A stretch of DNA of 64,000 nt from Microbacterium sp. 2FI (GCF_005502885.1 NZ_SCMR01000010.1:62001-126000), one strand, 5' to 3'. Positions 1 to 8,698 are shown, counted from the first letter of the stretch. Numbers and translations: made by a program. Notes: a model not told the origin generated them from the letters alone.

Positions 1-633
1 CAGGTGAGCAGTCGGCGGTCACCGGTGGCTCGCTGGCTGGTGGGCCACCAGGGTGTCTTCTTCTTCCCCATCCTCCTTCTCGAAGGCCTGTCGCTGCACG
101 CCTCGAGCGTGCGTCGCATGTTCCAGCGCGATCACCTCGACCGACGCTGGGTCGAGATCGGCTTCCTGTCGCTTCGGCTCGCCGGGTTCGTCACCCTCGT
201 CTTCATCGTGCTGTCTCCCGGCATCGCTGCGGTGTTCCTCGCGGTGCAGCTCGGCCTCTTCGGTGTCTACATGGGAATGGCCTTCGCGCCGAACCACAAG
301 GGAATGCCGCTGGTCCCGAACGACGCGAAGCTCGACTTCCTCAGCCGCCAGGTGCTGATGAGCCGGAACGTGCGCGGCACGTGGATCGTCGATGTCGCGA
401 TGGGGGGACTCAACTACCAGATCGAGCACCACCTGTTCCCGTCGATGCCGCGCCCGCATCTGCGCAGGGCCGCACCGTTGGTCGCGGAGTACTGCCGCAA
501 CAAGGGCGTGACGTACACGGCGACGGGGCTGTGGGAGTCGTACGGCATCGTCGTCCGCTACATCAACCGGGTCGGGCTCGGCGAGCGCGACCCCTTCGAA
601 TGCCCGCTCGTCGCGCAGCGGTCGGCGATCTGA
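1..633 (+). CDS. Fatty acid desaturase, C-terminal part (5' end outside window)
   Basis: The frame is open from base 1, so the gene begins upstream; about 210 residues are visible. It shows a membrane stretch (FVTLVFIVLSPGIAAVFLAV region), then NHKGMP, and the third histidine box QIEHHLFP, which in membrane fatty acid desaturases binds the di-iron centre. The two earlier histidine boxes (HxxxH and HxxHH) would lie outside the window. Family proteins are about 350-400 aa, so this is roughly the last half. It would act in the cytoplasmic membrane, introducing a double bond into acyl chains. Which position is desaturated cannot be told from this fragment. Stop TGA is at 631-633. Confidence 0.85.
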   Translation, partial: QVSSRRSPVARWLVGHQGVFFFPILLLEGLSLHASSVRRMFQRDHLDRRWVEIGFLSLRLAGFVTLVFIVLSPGIAAVFLAVQLGLFGVYMGMAFAPNHKGMPLVPNDAKLDFLSRQVLMSRNVRGTWIVDVAMGGLNYQIEHHLFPSMPRPHLRRAAPLVAEYCRNKGVTYTATGLWESYGIVVRYINRVGLGERDPFECPLVAQRSAI

Positions 634-660
634 CGACGCCGGTGGACGTGGCGCCGGTGG

Positions 661-786
661 TAGCCTGGGGCGATGCGGATCGCTCGCCTTCTCCTTAGCG
701 GCCGCGACGAGTCCTAGTTCCCAGGCCTTCCTCGTCGCGGAGTTCGTCGCCGGCTTGATCCGCTTTCCCAGGAGAACAACAGAGCA
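661..786 (+). promoter_or_regulatory. leuCD leader region: -10 box, leader peptide, hairpin, leuC Shine-Dalgarno
   Basis: A -10-like TAGCCT (661-666) sits 6 nt before a small ORF (673-717) with three Leu codons in a row. A 10-bp perfect stem follows: CCGCGACGAG at 702-711 pairs with CTCGTCGCGG at 731-740, loop 19 nt. The 704-710 arm could instead pair with a second TCGTCGC at 744-750. The leuC Shine-Dalgarno AGGAGAA (770-776) is perfectly complementary over 7 nt to TTCTCCT (689-695), which lies inside the Leu codons. No U-run follows the hairpin, so translational rather than transcriptional control is the better reading. Leader-peptide control of branched-chain genes is known in actinobacteria; this particular pairing is my inference. 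Confidence 0.65.
673..717 (+). CDS. Leucine leader peptide upstream of leuC (14 aa)
   Basis: The ORF encodes MRIARLLLSGRDES. Residues 6-8 are leucines encoded CTT-CTC-CTT; CTT is a codon this GC-rich genome otherwise seems to avoid. The ATG lies 6 nt after a TAGCCT box, matching the leaderless pattern of many genes in this window. Its stop is inside the loop of the 702-740 hairpin, so a ribosome finishing or stalling on the peptide would change that structure. Slow decoding of the Leu codons under leucine shortage would act as the sensor. It is too short to support by homology; the Leu run, placement and hairpin are the evidence. Confidence 0.7.
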   Translation: MRIARLLLSGRDES

Positions 787-2235
787 ATGACCAGCACCGA
801 TTCCGGCATCCCCGATCGCCCGCGCACCCTCGCCGAGAAGGTGTGGGACGACCATCTCGTCGTCAAGGGCGAGGACGGCGAGCCCGACCTCATCTACATC
901 GATCTGCACCTCGTCCACGAGGTGACGAGCCCTCAGGCCTTCGACGGCCTGCGCGCCGAAGGTCGTCCGTTGCGACGCCTCGACCTCACGATCGCCACTG
1001 AGGACCACAACACCCCGACCCTCGACATCGACAAGCCGATCGCCGATCTCACGAGCCGCACTCAGATCGAGACGCTGCGCCGCAACGCCGAGGAATTCGG
1101 CGTGCGGCTGCACTCGCTCGGCGACAAGGAGCAGGGGATCGTGCACGTGGTCGGCCCTCAGTTGGGTCTCACGATGCCCGGCATCACCGTCGTGTGCGGC
1201 GACAGCCATACCTCGACGCACGGTGCCTTCGGCGCGATGGCCTTCGGCATCGGCACGAGCGAGGTCGAGCACGTCATGGCGACGCAGACGCTGCCGCTCA
1301 AGCCCTTCAAGACGATGGCGATCACCGTCGAGGGCGACCTGAAGCCGGGTGTCACCGCGAAGGACATCATCCTGGCGATCATCGCGAAGATCGGCGCGAA
1401 CGGCGGTCAGGGCTACGTGCTCGAGTTCCGCGGCAGTGCCATCCGCGCCCTCTCGATGGAGGGTCGCATGACGATGTGCAACATGTCGATCGAAGCAGGC
1501 GCCCGCGCCGGCATGATCGCTCCCGACGAGACGACCTTCGCGTACGTGGAAGGCCGCGATCACGCCCCGACTGGTCAGGACTGGGAGGACGCCGTCGCCT
1601 ACTGGCGGACGCTTCCGAGCGACGAGGGCGCCGTCTACGACGCCGAGGTCTACCTCGACGCGAACGAACTCGAGCCGTTCGTGACGTGGGGAACGAACCC
1701 AGGACAGGGTGTGTCGCTCTCCGGCGTGGTGCCCACTCCCGCCGACATCGCCGACGCGAACGAGCGGGCCGCGGCCGAACGGGCTCTCGAGTACATGGAC
1801 CTGCAGCCCGGGACGCCGATGAAGGACGTCGCCGTCGACGCGGTGTTCATGGGCTCGTGCACGAACAGCCGCATCGAAGACCTCCGCGCCTTCGCCTCGG
1901 TGATCGAGGGTCGCACGAAGGCCGAGGGCGTCCGCGTCATGGTCGTGCCCGGTTCTGCCCGTGTTCGCCTGGAGGCAGAGGCCGAGGGTCTCGACAAGGT
2001 GTTCACCGACTTCGGCGCCGAGTGGCGATTCGCCGGGTGCTCGATGTGCCTCGGGATGAATCCCGATCAGCTGGCACCGGGGGAGCGCTGCGCGTCGACC
2101 TCCAACCGCAACTTCGAAGGGCGCCAGGGCAAGGGCGGGCGCACGCACCTCGTGTCGCCGCTGGTCGCCGCGGCCACTGCGGTGCTCGGGCGCCTCGCCA
2201 GCCCCGCCGATCTGCCGACGCGAGTGGAGGCCTGA
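787..2235 (+). CDS. leuC: 3-isopropylmalate dehydratase large subunit
   Basis: LeuC, with LeuD, isomerises 2-isopropylmalate to 3-isopropylmalate in leucine synthesis. The 482-aa length is normal. The 4Fe-4S cysteines are visible: Cys358 in MGSCTNSR, and Cys418 and Cys421 in CSMCLGMNP. The aconitase signatures [12 protein letters not shown] and [11 protein letters not shown] are present. ATG 787 is preceded by AGGAGAA at 770-776, a rather long 10-12 nt away. leuD starts 1 nt after the leuC stop, so the two subunits are co-translated. The leader peptide and hairpin just upstream suggest control by leucine supply. Confidence 0.97.
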   Translation: MTSTDSGIPDRPRTLAEKVWDDHLVVKGEDGEPDLIYIDLHLVHEVTSPQAFDGLRAEGRPLRRLDLTIATEDHNTPTLDIDKPIADLTSRTQIETLRRNAEEFGVRLHSLGDKEQGIVHVVGPQLGLTMPGITVVCGDSHTSTHGAFGAMAFGIGTSEVEHVMATQTLPLKPFKTMAITVEGDLKPGVTAKDIILAIIAKIGANGGQGYVLEFRGSAIRALSMEGRMTMCNMSIEAGARAGMIAPDETTFAYVEGRDHAPTGQDWEDAVAYWRTLPSDEGAVYDAEVYLDANELEPFVTWGTNPGQGVSLSGVVPTPADIADANERAAAERALEYMDLQPGTPMKDVAVDAVFMGSCTNSRIEDLRAFASVIEGRTKAEGVRVMVVPGSARVRLEAEAEGLDKVFTDFGAEWRFAGCSMCLGMNPDQLAPGERCASTSNRNFEGRQGKGGRTHLVSPLVAAATAVLGRLASPADLPTRVEA

Positions 2236-2236
2236 C

Positions 2237-2848
2237 ATGGAGAAGTTCACGACGCACACCGGCATCGCCGCTCCGCTGAAGCGCTCTGCCGTCGACACCG
2301 ACCAGATCATCCCCGCCGTCTACCTCAAGCGCGTCACCAAGACCGGCTTCGAGGACGCCCTCTTCGCCAGCTGGCGCCAGGATCCCGAGTTCGTCCTGAA
2401 CCAGCCCGCATACCAGGGCGCATCGATCCTGGTCGCGGGTCCCGATTTCGGCACGGGGTCCAGCCGCGAGCACGCGGTGTGGGCGCTGCGCGACTTCGGC
2501 TTCTCGGTCGTCCTCTCCACCCGCTTCGCGGACATCTTCCGCGGGAACGCAGGCAAGCAGGGGCTCCTCACGGGCGTGATCTCGGAGGGCGATCTCGAGG
2601 CGATCTGGGCGGCCGTCGAGGCGCAGCCGGGCATCTCGATGACGGTCGATCTCGACGCTCGACGCGCCACGATCGGCGATCTCGAGGTCGCTTTCGACAT
2701 CGATGATTACACTAGGTGGCGGCTTCTCGAAGGGCTCGACGACATCGGGCTCACGCTGCGCAACGAAGACAGAATCGCGCAGTTCGAGGCTCGCCGAGAG
2801 GCGTGGCGGCCGCGGACGCTCCCTGTACCAGCAGAGCGCGCCCTGTAA
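2237..2848 (+). CDS. leuD: 3-isopropylmalate dehydratase small subunit
   Basis: LeuD is the swivelling substrate-binding subunit of isopropylmalate isomerase and pairs with LeuC. The 203-aa protein contains [14 protein letters not shown] near residue 20 and [13 protein letters not shown] near residue 75, both typical of LeuD. It starts 1 nt after the leuC stop codon, and the leuC 3' end supplies the upstream ribosome, so translational coupling is likely. No other leucine gene follows; the next gene is murA, about 70 nt downstream. Confidence 0.97.
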   Translation: MEKFTTHTGIAAPLKRSAVDTDQIIPAVYLKRVTKTGFEDALFASWRQDPEFVLNQPAYQGASILVAGPDFGTGSSREHAVWALRDFGFSVVLSTRFADIFRGNAGKQGLLTGVISEGDLEAIWAAVEAQPGISMTVDLDARRATIGDLEVAFDIDDYTRWRLLEGLDDIGLTLRNEDRIAQFEARREAWRPRTLPVPAERAL

Positions 2849-2919
2849 GCCGGGACGACGGACCCCACCAGGGTCCGCGATCCATCACTACCCTCGAACA
2901 CACAAGTGAGGTCCACCGG

Positions 2920-4290
2920 ATGAAGTCGCTTCTCAGCGTGACGCCAGAGTCGAAGTCAGAGGAGAAGGAGATGCCCGGCGAAACCCTCGCCATTCGCGGC
3001 GGCCGTCCTCTGACCGGGCGCGTCGAGGTGAAGGGTGCGAAGAACCTCGTCACCAAGGCGATGGTCGCGGCGCTCCTCGGCGACACCCCGAGCACACTGC
3101 GCGATGTGCCCGACATCAGCGACGTCCAGGTCGTCCGCTCGCTCCTCGAGGTGCACGGCGTGCGCGTCGACGAGGGCGACGAAGAGGGCACGCTGATCTT
3201 CGATCCGAGCGGCGCGGTGGCGGCCCACTTCGAGGAGATCGACGCGCACGCCGGCGCATCGCGCATCCCGATCCTCTTCTGCGGTCCGCTCCTGCATCTG
3301 CTCGGCGAAGCGCTCATCCCCGACCTCGGCGGCTGCCGCATCGGCGACCGGCCCATCAACTTCCACATGGACGCGCTGCGCGCCTTCGGTGCGGTGGTCG
3401 ACAAGAGCTACGAGGGCATCCGCATCACCGCCCCGAACGGTCTGCACGGCGCGAACATCGAGCTGCCGTACCCGAGCGTCGGGGCGACCGAGCAGGTTCT
3501 GCTCACCGCCGTGCGCGCGAAGGGCGTGACGGAGCTGCGCAACGCCGCGATCGAGCCCGAGATCATGGATCTCATCGCGGTGCTGCAGAAGATGGGCGCG
3601 ATCATCTCGTACGAGCCCAATCGCGTGATCTTCATCGAGGGAGTGGACGCGCTCTCGGGCTACGACCATCGGGCGATCTTCGACCGCAACGAAGCCGCGT
3701 CGTGGGCGTGCGCGGCTCTCGCCACCGACGGCGACATCTTCGTCGGCGGGGCCAAGCAGCAGGAGATGCTGACCTTCCTCAACGTCTTCCGCAAGGTCGG
3801 CGGCTGGTTCGATGTGCGCGAAGACGGCATCCAGTTCCGCCGCGGCGGTGCTCTCAAGCCCGTCTCGGTGGAGACCGACGTGCACCCCGGCTTCATGACG
3901 GACTGGCAGCAGCCGCTGATCGTCGCTCTCACGCAGGCCGAGGGCCAGTCGGTCGTCCACGAGACGGTGTACGAGAACCGTCTCGGCTTCACGCAGGCCC
4001 TCGTGCAGATGGGCGCCGACATCGTCGTGCATCCGGAGGGCATCGACGCCTCCGGCCGACGGGTTCCGCGTCGTGCGCTCGAACAGGCTGCGGTCATCAA
4101 CGGCCCGACGCCGCTTCACGGCGCCGACGTCGAGGTGCCCGACCTCCGGGGCGGCTACAGCTACGTCATCGCAGCCCTTGCCGCCGAAGGCGAGTCGATC
4201 GTGCGCAACGTCGGGATCATCCGCCGCGGCTACGAGAAGTTCTTCGCAAAGCTCGAGGCTCTCGGCGCCGACTTCGACGTCATCGGTTAG
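2920..4290 (+). CDS. murA: UDP-N-acetylglucosamine 1-carboxyvinyltransferase
   Basis: MurA transfers enolpyruvate from PEP to UDP-GlcNAc, the first committed step of peptidoglycan synthesis, in the cytoplasm. The family N-terminus LAIRGGRPLTGRVEVKGAKN and the catalytic loop GGCRIGDRP with Cys139 (the fosfomycin target) are present. Two starts are possible. ATG 2920 (456 aa) follows GAGGT at 2908-2912; ATG 2971 (439 aa) follows AGGAG at 2960-2964. The core enzyme starts just after the second, so the first 17 residues are uncertain. The stop is followed 4 nt later by the start of an acyltransferase gene. Confidence 0.95.
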   Translation: MKSLLSVTPESKSEEKEMPGETLAIRGGRPLTGRVEVKGAKNLVTKAMVAALLGDTPSTLRDVPDISDVQVVRSLLEVHGVRVDEGDEEGTLIFDPSGAVAAHFEEIDAHAGASRIPILFCGPLLHLLGEALIPDLGGCRIGDRPINFHMDALRAFGAVVDKSYEGIRITAPNGLHGANIELPYPSVGATEQVLLTAVRAKGVTELRNAAIEPEIMDLIAVLQKMGAIISYEPNRVIFIEGVDALSGYDHRAIFDRNEAASWACAALATDGDIFVGGAKQQEMLTFLNVFRKVGGWFDVREDGIQFRRGGALKPVSVETDVHPGFMTDWQQPLIVALTQAEGQSVVHETVYENRLGFTQALVQMGADIVVHPEGIDASGRRVPRRALEQAAVINGPTPLHGADVEVPDLRGGYSYVIAALAAEGESIVRNVGIIRRGYEKFFAKLEALGADFDVIG

Positions 4291-4294
4291 CCCG

Positions 4295-5065
4295 GTGGCC
4301 CCGTCACCGCGCCTGCGCGCTTCGCCGGAGAAGACCAGACCCAGCTTCTTCTGGCTTCTCGCGGCCATCGCCGCGCCGCCGATCAGTCTGCTGATGAAGA
4401 TCGAGATCACCGGTGGCGAGAAGCTGCCGCGCGAAGGCGCGTATGTGCTGGCGCCCAACCACTACTCCGAGGTCGATCCGCTGGCGGTCGCCCTCGCGGT
4501 CTGGCGGATGGGTCGCGCTCCGAGATTCATGGCGAAGGAGAGTCTCTTCCGCGTGCCGGTGCTCGGCTGGGTGCTGCGCACCTCGGGCATGGTGCCGGTC
4601 GCACGGTCGTCGTCGGCGTCCTCGGCACGGGTCACCCTCGAGACCTCGGAGACGCTCGTCAAGCTCGGGCGCGGTGTCATCGTGTATCCCGAGGGCACGC
4701 TCACGCGCGACCCCGAACTGTGGCCGATGCGGGGGAAGACGGGCGCCGTCCGCCTCGCACTCGTCGGCGAAGGGATCCCCGTGATCCCGGTCGCCCAATG
4801 GGGTGTGCAGCAGATCATGCCCCGCTACGGCAAGCTCAAGCTGTGGCCGCTGCGTCGTACCGTGCGTGTGCTGGTCGGCGACCCCGTCGATCTCACGCCG
4901 TATCGGAGCGCGGAGGGTCAGCCGCAGGCGCTGGTCTCAGCGACCGATGCCGTGATGGCCGAGATCGCCGGCCTCCTCTCGCAGCTGCGTGGCGAGCCCG
5001 CACCGGCGGCGCGGTGGAATCCCGCCGACCACGGCCAGAAGGAGACGGGGCGCCTTGAGTCGTAG
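4295..5065 (+). CDS. 1-acyl-sn-glycerol-3-phosphate acyltransferase family protein
   Basis: A PlsC-type acyltransferase, expected to add the second acyl chain to lysophosphatidic acid at the membrane. It has the NHYSEVD form of the HX4D motif and YPEGTLT for the second conserved block, plus a hydrophobic N-terminal stretch (FFWLLAAIAAPPISLL). From GTG 4295 it is 256 aa; ATG 4394 would remove the membrane stretch and is less likely. It sits between murA and gpsA, whose product makes glycerol-3-phosphate, so a role in phospholipid synthesis fits. The gpsA start lies inside its last codons. Confidence 0.9.
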   Translation: MAPSPRLRASPEKTRPSFFWLLAAIAAPPISLLMKIEITGGEKLPREGAYVLAPNHYSEVDPLAVALAVWRMGRAPRFMAKESLFRVPVLGWVLRTSGMVPVARSSSASSARVTLETSETLVKLGRGVIVYPEGTLTRDPELWPMRGKTGAVRLALVGEGIPVIPVAQWGVQQIMPRYGKLKLWPLRRTVRVLVGDPVDLTPYRSAEGQPQALVSATDAVMAEIAGLLSQLRGEPAPAARWNPADHGQKETGRLES

Positions 5066-6191
5066 ACAGGATGCTGCGCGGCCTCGCGTCGCCGTGATCG
5101 GCGCGGGCAGCTGGGGGACCACTTTCGGCAAGATCCTCGCCGACGGCGGGGCACACGTGACGATGTGGGCGCGCCGGCCCGAGCTCGCGAACGAGATCCA
5201 CGAGGGCAAGCGCAACAGCGAGTACCTCCCGGGCATCAATCTGCCCCGTGAGATGTATGCCACGCCGCACCTGTCTGAGGCTCTCGACGGCGCGGAGCAG
5301 GTCTACCTCTCGATCCCGAGTCAGGCTGTCCGCCAGAACCTCAAGGCCGTTCGGCCGCTCGTCGCGAAGACCGATGCGCCGATCGTCTCGCTCATGAAGG
5401 GTGTCGAGCGTCGCACGGGCCTTCGCATGAGCCAGGTCATCGAGCAGGAGCTGCACTGCGACCCCTCGCGCATCGCCGTCGCGTCGGGGCCGAACCTCGC
5501 GCTCGAGATCGCGCGCGAGCAGCCGACGGCGGCGGTGATCTCCTCGACAAGCCAGGAGACGGCCGATGCGGTGGCGCGGCTCGCGCGAAACGGATACTTC
5601 CGCACGTTCGTGAACACCGATGTCATCGGCACGGAGTTCGGGGGCGTGCTGAAGAATCTCATCGCCGTCGCGATCGGCATCGTCGACGGCGTGGGCTACG
5701 GCGAGAACACGAAGGCGTCGATCATCACGCGGGGTCTCGTTGAGATGACCGACTTCGCCGTCGCGTTCGGTGCGCAGCCCGAGACTCTGCAGGGCCTCGC
5801 CGGCCTCGGCGATCTGATCGCCACGTGCCAGTCGCCGCTCAGCCGCAACAACACGGCGGGGCGCCTGCTCGGGCAGGGCTACAGCTTCCAGGATGTCGTG
5901 AAGCAGATGAACCAGACGGCCGAAGGACTCGCCTCGGTCGCCCCGATCCTGCAGCTCGCGCGCGAGGTCGGCGTTCACATGCCGATCGTCGAGCAGGTCA
6001 AGATGGTGCTCGACGGCACTATGAACCCTCGTGACATCGCGCCGCACCTCACGACCGATGACGACACCCCTCAGGGTGAGAGGACGAAGAATGGACAAGC
6101 CGGCGGTGGCGGTGCTCTTTGGCGGTCGCTCCAGCGAGCACTCGATCAGTTCCGCAACGGCGGGCGGGGTGCTGCGGGCGATCGACCGTGA
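5055..6191 (+). CDS. gpsA: Glycerol-3-phosphate dehydrogenase [NAD(P)+]
   Basis: GpsA reduces dihydroxyacetone phosphate to glycerol-3-phosphate for phospholipid synthesis. The Rossmann motif VIGAGSWGTTF lies near residue 13, and the conserved SGPNLA and GLAGLGDL blocks are visible. The chosen start is TTG 5055, with AAGGAG at 5039-5044, overlapping the acyltransferase stop. The recognisable family end is near NPRDIAPHL, but the frame runs on about 45 residues into a Gly/Arg-rich tail that overlaps ddl by 101 nt (6091-6191). Either a real C-terminal extension or a lost stop explains this. The core is certain; the tail is not. Confidence 0.92.
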   Translation: MSRRQDAARPRVAVIGAGSWGTTFGKILADGGAHVTMWARRPELANEIHEGKRNSEYLPGINLPREMYATPHLSEALDGAEQVYLSIPSQAVRQNLKAVRPLVAKTDAPIVSLMKGVERRTGLRMSQVIEQELHCDPSRIAVASGPNLALEIAREQPTAAVISSTSQETADAVARLARNGYFRTFVNTDVIGTEFGGVLKNLIAVAIGIVDGVGYGENTKASIITRGLVEMTDFAVAFGAQPETLQGLAGLGDLIATCQSPLSRNNTAGRLLGQGYSFQDVVKQMNQTAEGLASVAPILQLAREVGVHMPIVEQVKMVLDGTMNPRDIAPHLTTDDDTPQGERTKNGQAGGGGALWRSLQRALDQFRNGGRGAAGDRP

Positions 6192-7182
6192 CCGCTATCG
6201 GGTGATCCCGATCGGCATCACCCGCGACGGCGTCTTCGTGCTCGAGGACGACGACTCCGACAAGTTCGCGCTCGACGCCGCGCACCTGCCCGAGGTCGTC
6301 GACAACGGCACACGTGTGCTGTGGCCCGAAGGCGGCACCGACCGTCTGCTGCACGTGCGTCGCGCCGATGGAACGGTGGAGGATCTCGGGACGGTCGACG
6401 TGGTGCTTCCGATCCTCCACGGAGTCCATGGCGAGGACGGCACCGTGCAGGGCTTCTTCGACACGCTGGGCATCCCGTACGCCGGCGGCGGTGTCCTCGA
6501 TTCGGCGCTGTGCATGGACAAGCACTTCATGAAGATCGTGCTGCAGGCCGCGGGGGTGCCCGTCTCGCCGTGGGTGACGGTGAGCCCGGCGCGCTGGGCG
6601 GCCGATCCCGACGGCGTGAGGGCGGATGCCGCAGCCCTCGGTGCCGTGCTGTTCGTCAAGCCCGCGCGCGCGGGATCCAGTGTCGGCGTCTCGAAGGTGC
6701 ACGAGCTCGGCGAGCTTGACGAAGCTCTCCTTGTCGCCTTCGCCGAAGACGACAAGGTGCTCATCGAGGCGGCCATCGTCGGCCGCGAGATCGAGGTCGC
6801 GATCCTCGAGGGGCGCGACGGCGCGCGCGCACGCGCGTCGCTTCCCGGCGAGATCGTGCTCACGACACGCGAGTTCTACGACTTCGAGGGCAAGTACCTC
6901 GGTGGCGACGGAGCCGAGGTGGTCTGCCCGGCTGATCTCGACGCCGCCGAGATCGCCGCGATCCGCGAGCTCGGCATCCGCTCGTTCGAAGCGGTCGACG
7001 GTCGCGGGCTCGCCCGCGTGGACTTCTTCCTCGCCGCAGACGCCCTCTACGTCAACGAGCTCAACACGATGCCCGGCTTCACGCCCATCTCGATGTTCCC
7101 GAAGTGCTGGATCGCGTCGGGGATGACCTACCCCGAGCTCATCACCGAGCTCATCGACACGGCTCTCGAGCGGGCGGCCTAG
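6091..7182 (+). CDS. ddl: D-alanine--D-alanine ligase
   Basis: Ddl joins two D-alanines with ATP for the peptidoglycan pentapeptide. The N-terminal VAVLFGGRSSEHSIS, the ATP-grasp block VKPARAGSSVGVSKV, and the C-terminal ARVDFFL and NELNTMPGFTPISMFP are diagnostic. ATG 6091 gives 363 aa, the usual length, and follows GAGAGGACGAAGA. The first 101 nt overlap the out-of-frame tail of gpsA. At the 3' end its TAG (7180-7182) and the TAG of the convergent DUF3515 gene share the palindrome CTAG at 7179-7182. Confidence 0.96.
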   Translation: MDKPAVAVLFGGRSSEHSISSATAGGVLRAIDRDRYRVIPIGITRDGVFVLEDDDSDKFALDAAHLPEVVDNGTRVLWPEGGTDRLLHVRRADGTVEDLGTVDVVLPILHGVHGEDGTVQGFFDTLGIPYAGGGVLDSALCMDKHFMKIVLQAAGVPVSPWVTVSPARWAADPDGVRADAAALGAVLFVKPARAGSSVGVSKVHELGELDEALLVAFAEDDKVLIEAAIVGREIEVAILEGRDGARARASLPGEIVLTTREFYDFEGKYLGGDGAEVVCPADLDAAEIAAIRELGIRSFEAVDGRGLARVDFFLAADALYVNELNTMPGFTPISMFPKCWIASGMTYPELITELIDTALERAA

Positions 7183-7673
7183 CCTTCGGCCGCAGCGTCC
7201 GCGCCGGCGCTCGGTCGATCGAGACACGTGGCGCCGTCAGCCGGAAGGCGTGAGACGATGCGCGACAGCGAGTCGAGCACGTCGGCGCTGGAGACCACGT
7301 CGTTGTCGAGATAGACCTCGACCGCCGGGACACGGCCGAAGGTGGTGACCGAATAGTTCGGCGCGTCGGTGTCGTCGATCAGCCAATCGACTCCGCCGAC
7401 CGACTGGCACGGCAGCACCGAAGGCCCGGGTGGTTCGACGCCGCACGTGAGGAGGACCGCGGACGGCTCGCCCCACGCGCCGGTGGCCTGTGCGTTCGTC
7501 CAGCGCCGCGGCTGACCGTCGAGTTCGTCGGGAAGACGCACGGTCACGTCGGCGCAGCCGGGATCGTTGGCGTACGGCGCCGGGTCGAGCTGAACCGTCG
7601 ACGTGCAGCCGGCGAGTGAGATCGCGGCGGTGGTGGCGAGCAGCACGGCGAGGGCACGGCGAGCTCGGGTCAC
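7179..7673 (-). CDS. DUF3515-family lipoprotein
   Basis: The 164-aa protein starts at GTG 7673. It begins with a signal sequence ending in the lipobox ISLAGC, so it should be a lipoprotein on the outer face of the membrane. The body matches my recall of DUF3515, an actinobacterial family usually found between ddl and thiL, as here. Function is unknown; the place next to cell wall genes is only suggestive. The GTG lies 7 nt after TAGCCT on this strand, so a leaderless transcript is likely. It converges on ddl with overlapping stop codons. Confidence 0.8.
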   Translation of the reverse strand: MTRARRALAVLLATTAAISLAGCTSTVQLDPAPYANDPGCADVTVRLPDELDGQPRRWTNAQATGAWGEPSAVLLTCGVEPPGPSVLPCQSVGGVDWLIDDTDAPNYSVTTFGRVPAVEVYLDNDVVSSADVLDSLSRIVSRLPADGATCLDRPSAGADAAAEG

Positions 7674-7680
7674 GTGCTCC

Positions 7681-7690
7681 AGGCTACCGT
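7681..7690. promoter_or_regulatory. Overlapping divergent -10 boxes for DUF3515 gene and thiL
   Basis: On the plus strand TACCGT (7685-7690) lies 6 nt before the thiL ATG. On the minus strand TAGCCT (7686-7681) lies 7 nt before the DUF3515 GTG. The two boxes share the central TA, so polymerase could not open both at once. Confidence 0.55.
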
Positions 7691-7696
7691 GGGGGG

Positions 7697-8698
7697 ATGA
7701 GTGCTTCTGATCCGACGGTCGGCGAGATGACCGAGGGCGAGGTGCTCGGGCGCATCCTCCGCCGGCTCGGCTCATCGCGCGCGCACGTCGGTCCAGGCGA
7801 CGACGCCGCGGTGATCTCCGTCCCGGGCGGGCGAATCGTCGCGACCGTCGACACGCTCGTGCACGGCCCCGACTTCCGCCTCGCGTGGTCGAGTGCGTTC
7901 GACCTCGGCTGGAAGGCTGCGGCGGTGAATCTCGCCGATGTCGCCGCGATGGGTGCGCGCCCGGTCTCGCTCCTGGTCGCCCTCGCGATGCCGGACGAAA
8001 CGCGTGCCTCGTTCGTCGAGGGCCTCGCCGACGGTCTGCGCGCCGCCTGCGAGCAGCTGTCGCCGGGGTGCACGGTCGACGGCGGCGACCTCACCGTTTC
8101 GTACACCCTGACGATCGCCGTCACCGCGCTGGGCGTGCTCGACGACGGCGAGCCGGTGCTGCGTTCGGGCGCGCGGGCGGGTGACGCTGTGGCGATCGTG
8201 GGCCCCCTCGGTGAGGCGGCCCACGGGCTCGACATCCTCTTCACACGCTTCACGGACTCCGCGGGCCACCCGGTCGCTGTCGATCCCGCGCTGATGGCAG
8301 GCCTCCCTGCCGACGCCGACGCCCGGGCGATCGTGGCGCAGCTGCGCCCGCGTCCTCCGATCGCCGCAGGAGCCGAGGCGCGCGCAGCCGGGGCGACGGC
8401 GCTGATGGATGTCTCGGACGGGCTCGCGCTGGATGCGACGCGACTCGCCGATGCGTCCGGCGTCACGATCGACCTGGAGGCCGCCAGGCTCGGCCCGGAC
8501 GTCGCTCGTGCACTCAGCGGGGGAGAGGATCACGCGCTGCTGGCGACATTCCCGCACGGCTCGCCGCTGCCGGAGCCGTTCCGCCGGATCGGTGTGGTGA
8601 CCCAGCGCACAGACGTCGCGCTCACTGTCGACGGTGCGCCTTTCGGCGGCCGCGGCGGATGGGATCCTTACCGGGACTGGGACGCTGGACGCGGCTGA
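7697..8698 (+). CDS. thiL: Thiamine-monophosphate kinase
   Basis: ThiL phosphorylates thiamine monophosphate to thiamine diphosphate, the active cofactor. The 333-aa protein shows the Mg-ATP binding segment GPGDDAAVI, VNLADVAAMGARP, the VDGGDL block and the C-terminal LMDVSDGLALDA, in the order expected for the AIR-synthase-like fold. ATG 7697 follows TACCGT by 6 nt, matching leaderless starts nearby. No other thiamine gene is adjacent. The downstream gene rsmD is convergent. Confidence 0.94.
   Translation: MSASDPTVGEMTEGEVLGRILRRLGSSRAHVGPGDDAAVISVPGGRIVATVDTLVHGPDFRLAWSSAFDLGWKAAAVNLADVAAMGARPVSLLVALAMPDETRASFVEGLADGLRAACEQLSPGCTVDGGDLTVSYTLTIAVTALGVLDDGEPVLRSGARAGDAVAIVGPLGEAAHGLDILFTRFTDSAGHPVAVDPALMAGLPADADARAIVAQLRPRPPIAAGAEARAAGATALMDVSDGLALDATRLADASGVTIDLEAARLGPDVARALSGGEDHALLATFPHGSPLPEPFRRIGVVTQRTDVALTVDGAPFGGRGGWDPYRDWDAGRG

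Noticed and set aside
702..740. The leuC leader hairpin as an intrinsic terminator
   Set aside because: No U-run follows and the leuC ribosome site is about 30 nt downstream; translational control fits better.
19..2310. A 763-codon open frame on the minus strand opposite the desaturase and leuC
   Set aside because: It is antisense to clear genes, its product is Arg/His/Gly-rich with no domain, and such frames are expected in high-GC DNA.
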